The notes below the pieces were generated by a model that worked only from the letters and a program-made list of their open reading frames with translations, was not told the origin of the DNA and made no database searches. The translations under genes were made by a program, and so were the position numbers. 8,816 bases of DNA from positions 1 to 8,816 of the forward strand of contig JBKPRA010000111.1 in the NCBI GenBank assembly GCA_046734335.1. The letters run 5' to 3'. This stretch comes from DATBLE01 sp046734335. Its GTDB lineage: Bacteria > Actinomycetota > Thermoleophilia > Gaiellales > Gaiellaceae. Positions 6,261-8,816 of this stretch are shown here, in pieces. The stretch's first letter is position 1. Each line of letters begins with the position of its first letter.

Positions 6261-6937
6261 ACGACCTGAGCTTCGGCGAGCTCGACCGCGACGGTGCTCT
6301 CGGTGAAGCACTCGAAAAAGTCACGGGCAATTCGCGTGCTGACTTCTTGCGGAAGTCCCTAATCGGCAGCGCTGCTCTCCTCGCAGCGCTCAGCCTTCCG
6401 GAGCGAGCAGGCGCGGCCCCGAGGAACGACATCGACATCCTCAACTACGCCCTCACACTCGAGTACCTGCAGGCTGCCTTCTACACCGAGACCGAGCGGG
6501 TCGGAGCCGTTCGGGGCAAAGCGAAAGAGGCCGCGCGCCTGGTCGGAGCAGTGGAGCGGGCCCACGTGAAGGCGTTTCGCAAGGCCCTCGGTAACGCTGC
6601 CGTGAAGCGCCCTTCCTTCAACTTCCGAGGCGTGACCGAGTCACAAACGCCGTTCCTGAAAACCGCAGTCGCATTTGAAGATCTCGCGGTCGCCGCATAC
6701 AAGGGCCAGGCGCCGCTGATCCAGTCGAAGGCAATCCTCGGTGTCGCCATCTCGATCCACTCCGTCGAGGCGCGACACGCCGCCTGGATGCGCTACCTCT
6801 TCGGGATCGTTCCCTCCGACCGCCCGTTCGACCTGCCCGCGCCGAAGCCCAAGGTACTGCGAACCGTGGCGTCGACCGGCTTCATCACGTCGAAGGTCAA
6901 GACGTCCGGAAAGCAGAAGCCGCGATTCACCGGCTGA
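6257..6937 (+). CDS. Exported di-iron ferritin-like protein (Ferritin_2 type), second copy
   Basis: A 226-residue paralogue of the preceding gene. ATG 6257 overlaps the upstream stop as ATGA and has AAAGGG eight bases upstream. The leader has SRADFLRKS (26-34) followed by LIGSAALLAALSL and a likely cleavage region near AGAA (51-54). The twin-arginine pair is degenerate, so Tat export is probable rather than certain. The di-iron ligands are complete: Glu69 (TLEYLQAAFY), Glu100 and His103 (VERAH), Glu141 (FEDLAVAAY), Glu171 and His174 (SVEARHAAW). The two copies share blocks such as EYLQAAFY/EYVQAAFY, VAAYKGQA/VAAYNGQA and SVEARHAAW but differ widely elsewhere. They are therefore an established pair rather than a recent duplication, and a heteromeric complex is plausible. 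Confidence 0.93.
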   Translation: MNDLSFGELDRDGALGEALEKVTGNSRADFLRKSLIGSAALLAALSLPERAGAAPRNDIDILNYALTLEYLQAAFYTETERVGAVRGKAKEAARLVGAVERAHVKAFRKALGNAAVKRPSFNFRGVTESQTPFLKTAVAFEDLAVAAYKGQAPLIQSKAILGVAISIHSVEARHAAWMRYLFGIVPSDRPFDLPAPKPKVLRTVASTGFITSKVKTSGKQKPRFTG

Positions 6938-6948
6938 TCGGCGGCGCC

Positions 6949-7713
6949 GTGCTCGCTGCCGCCGCTGCACTCGCTGCAGGCGGGGGTCTGGCCGCGCACG
7001 ACGGCTCGCCGCCACGCTCGGTCCCGAAAGCATTACCCGCTCTGCCTGCAGCACCCGCGCCTGCGTTTCGGATCCCCATACCGAAGCTGCTCGACGAGAC
7101 CCACCTGACTTCGAGCTGGTCGACGGTGGTGCGTCCGGTGACGGCGCGCGCCGCGCCCTCGGTCGAGGCCACAGCGGTGACGCGGCTGCAGACGATGACA
7201 CCGGAGGGTACAGCCAACGTCGTCCTGGTGCTCGCCCGGGCCGAAGATTCCGCCGGACGTCTCTGGGTGCGCATCCGTCTTCCGATCCTGCCCAACGGGT
7301 CGACGGGCTGGGTGGCCCGCGGGTCGCTGTCCGGATACCACTCGGTCAGCACACGTCTCTTCGTCGACCTCAAGCGTCGGGAAGCAACCCTGTGGGCAGG
7401 TGAGCGAGTTCTCCTCCGCGCACCGGTCGGCATCGGACGGACGAACTGGCCGACTCCCCGCGGTGAGTTCTACATTCGCGACCGCGTGCGGAACGTCACC
7501 AGTCCCTTCTACGGCCCGGTCGCATTCGGAACGAGCGCCCGGTCGAGGGTGCTTACGGACTGGCCGGCAGGCGGCTTCATCGGAATCCACGGGACCGACC
7601 AGCCCGAACAGATTCCGGGCCGCATCTCGCACGGCTGCATCCGGATGCGGAACACCGACATCCTCCGCCTAGCCCGACTCATGCCGATCGGGACTCCGTT
7701 GACGATCGCGTGA
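6949..7713 (+). CDS. Exported L,D-transpeptidase (YkuD) with N-terminal SH3-like domain
   Basis: A 254-residue cell-wall enzyme that forms 3-3 cross-links in peptidoglycan or attaches proteins to it. The N-terminus is an Ala-rich export segment, then a Pro/Ala linker (about 20-50), an SH3-like domain (about 55-130, ending RIRLPILPNGSTGWVARGSL) and a YkuD domain from about 133. The catalytic site is intact: HGTDQPEQIPGRISHGC with His214 and the SHGC motif (His228, Cys230), then IRMRN. The start is uncertain. GTG 6949 has no clear ribosome binding site and gives a signal without basic residues. A CTG at 6934 would overlap the stop of the ferritin-like gene as CTGA. Its position directly after the two ferritin-like genes indicates one operon. 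Confidence 0.93.
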   Translation: MLAAAAALAAGGGLAAHDGSPPRSVPKALPALPAAPAPAFRIPIPKLLDETHLTSSWSTVVRPVTARAAPSVEATAVTRLQTMTPEGTANVVLVLARAEDSAGRLWVRIRLPILPNGSTGWVARGSLSGYHSVSTRLFVDLKRREATLWAGERVLLRAPVGIGRTNWPTPRGEFYIRDRVRNVTSPFYGPVAFGTSARSRVLTDWPAGGFIGIHGTDQPEQIPGRISHGCIRMRNTDILRLARLMPIGTPLTIA

Positions 7714-7840
7714 TAACGGCCCGGACGCCCATATAGGCCAAAAGGCGCGTGCGTCTGCGTCGGCTCTGGTGGCGCTTCGCAGAGACGGCCAGACGAAGCC
7801 GTCGCAACCAAAGAGGCAGGCGCGGAAGAACTCGGCTTGA
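7714..7840. other. Spacer after the L,D-transpeptidase gene
   Basis: No convincing gene or terminator is seen. An imperfect bulged inverted repeat (around 7751-7788, CGTCTGCG against CGCAGAGACG) could form a weak hairpin. All three plus frames here are low-complexity basic or Ala-rich, so the N-terminus of the next gene may be hidden here in a damaged frame. Confidence 0.3.
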
Positions 7841-8773
7841 CTCGGCTACGCGACCTCGGCCGCCGGCTACGGTTCACCTTCACCGCCAGCGGCCGACGGT
7901 CCCTCGACAGGGAGCGGGTCGACGGTCTCGGGCGCGGCCTCCATGTCTATCGTGGTATCGCGCGCGGGCCGGCCGGCTGTCTATCTGAGCCAGTTGCGGC
8001 TCGAGCGCCTGCCCGGACCTTGGCTCGGCAGTCGGGCTGCGGCTCGTTCTCTCCCGGCCGGCGCGGGTGCGGTTCATAGTCATCGGACCGGCTCCGAGCT
8101 GCCAGGTGGCCGGGCGTTTCGTACTCGCTGGTCACCAGGGCCTGAACAAGGTGGCGTTCCGGGGGCGCGTGTCCGCGGCAGGCTGCTCAAACCCGGCACC
8201 TACACCATCGTCCCTCAGCCCGCCGCCGGGTCACGCCGGCTACCAAAGGCGGTAGCGGTCGCGATCGATGCGCAGGGGATCCGCCCGACGGCTCGCGTGC
8301 GCTGGCGGAACTGCGACTCGATGGACGACGATGCGATTTCCGCCGACACCACGGGCAAGCCACTCCCGCCCCTGGCGCTCCGGTCCGCCGGCCTCGCTGG
8401 CGCTGAGAGGATCGCGCCGCCGAAGAACAACGGAACAAGCGGGAAACTTCCCGCCATTGTGCTCGGCTGGCTCCCGACTGTCAGCCAATCTCCGCAGCTT
8501 TCTGCGCTCGTGCTCACACTGCTTGCGCTTTCGATGGGGCTACTGGTCATCGCATCAATCGAGCCAGGCCACCTGTCGCGCTACCACAGCGTGCGCGTAT
8601 TCTCGCGCCACCGAGCAGGGATCGCCTGGTTCGGCGGAGCAGTGTTCGTCACCGCGATCTTGCTCTTCTCGCTCCAGCTACGTCAATTGACTCGTGTCGG
8701 GCGGATTACCGCTCGTCACGACAACGCGGCACGCAGTGGGCTGCCGATGAGACTTTTTAGAATCGCCGCGTGA
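7841..8773 (+). CDS. Putative surface protein with two C-terminal membrane helices, frameshifted
   Basis: The gene is read in pieces. From 7841 one frame gives a Ser/Gly/Pro-rich linker and then SIVVSRAGRPAVYLSQLRLE. Around 8018 the sensible sequence moves to a second frame: LGSAVGLRLVLSRPARVRF, then VIGPAPSCQVAGRF and AGHQGLNKVAFRGRV. At 8173/8174 a base appears to be missing and the first frame resumes with GRLLKPGTYTIVPQ. This middle part resembles small beta-sandwich repeats (PARVRF...C..VGRF...GLN...GRV..RLLKPGTY) I associate with exported actinobacterial proteins. Two hydrophobic helices follow (about 8491-8559, LSALVLTLLALSMGLLVIAS; about 8617-8676, AGIAWFGGAVFVTAILLFSL). The plain reading in one frame is GTG/ATG-initiated at 7943 with 276 residues. 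The true start was not found. Function is unknown. Confidence 0.55.
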   Translation, partial: LGYATSAAGYGSPSPPAADGPSTGSGSTVSGAASMSIVVSRAGRPAVYLSQLRLERLPGPWLGSRAAARSLPAGAGAVHSHRTGSELPGGRAFRTRWSPGPEQGGVPGARVRGRLLKPGTYTIVPQPAAGSRRLPKAVAVAIDAQGIRPTARVRWRNCDSMDDDAISADTTGKPLPPLALRSAGLAGAERIAPPKNNGTSGKLPAIVLGWLPTVSQSPQLSALVLTLLALSMGLLVIASIEPGHLSRYHSVRVFSRHRAGIAWFGGAVFVTAILLFSLQLRQLTRVGRITARHDNAARSGLPMRLFRIAA

Positions 8774-8816
8774 CCCTCAAGCGGATGGACAACGTCGGCA
8801 TCGTCGTGGAGGACCT
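8770..8816 (+). CDS. VOC/glyoxalase-family protein, partial (5' end only)
   Basis: Only 15 codons lie inside the window: VTLKRMDNVGIVVED. The phrase RMDNVGIVVEDL is a very typical first strand of a VOC-fold (glyoxalase/bleomycin-resistance/dioxygenase superfamily) protein. GTG 8770 overlaps the preceding stop as GTGA. ATG 8785 is an alternative that would lose part of the first strand. The ribosome binding site is weak. The substrate cannot be guessed from this piece. Confidence 0.65.
   Translation, partial: MTLKRMDNVGIVVED

Noticed and set aside
7509..7883. 124-residue minus-strand open frame spanning the transpeptidase end and the following spacer
   Set aside because: It is antisense to the catalytic YkuD domain and has no recognisable features.

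Overview
This window looks like chromosomal DNA of a high-GC actinobacterium. The protein flavour suggests Thermoleophilia (Solirubrobacterales or Gaiellales), probably a metagenome-derived or draft contig. The evidence is GC-rich wobble positions, GTG starts, a stress-signalling set of PP2C phosphatase, STAS and ANTAR proteins, Tat-like ferritin-fold proteins, and an L,D-transpeptidase with an SH3-like domain. Taxonomy is an inference from protein style. There is no rRNA, tRNA, CRISPR array or transposase.

Left part (1-3934), mostly minus strand. The 5' end of a PAS-PAS-PP2C (RsbU/SpoIIE-like) phosphatase gene runs off the left edge, with a strong Shine-Dalgarno and a SigF/SigB-like promoter candidate. 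Next come a DUF892 (YciF-type) stress ferritin-fold gene, a two-helix small membrane protein gene, and an ANTAR regulator with a degenerate receiver domain. Divergent from the ANTAR gene, on the plus strand, is a STAS anti-anti-sigma factor gene. Phosphatase and STAS protein are the classical halves of a partner-switching stress module; ANTAR and DUF892 genes often occur in the same lifestyle context. Two strong hairpins separate the minus-strand genes.

Middle (3935-5384), minus strand. A long alanine/glutamate-rich coiled-coil protein is preceded, in the same frame and without a stop, by a signal-peptide and single-pass membrane protein carrying two 21-residue SEYPLNP repeats. A strong internal ribosome binding site suggests two genes, or one gene with two products.

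Right part (5385-8816), plus strand. Two tandem exported di-iron ferritin-like genes (coupled by ATGA) and an L,D-transpeptidase gene form a compact operon. A frameshifted gene for a membrane-anchored surface protein follows, and then the first codons of a VOC/glyoxalase-family gene (GTGA overlap) at the right edge.

A striking feature is that several genes are clearly homologous to known families along their length but are split by one-base indels: two in the phosphatase, three in the ANTAR gene, one in the STAS gene, and at least one in the surface protein. Neighbouring genes are intact. This is either sequencing error or real decay of the stress module, and it changes how the window should be annotated. 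A 43-bp repeat occurring twice in inverted orientation in non-coding DNA, and a possible in-frame fusion, are the other observations most worth checking.
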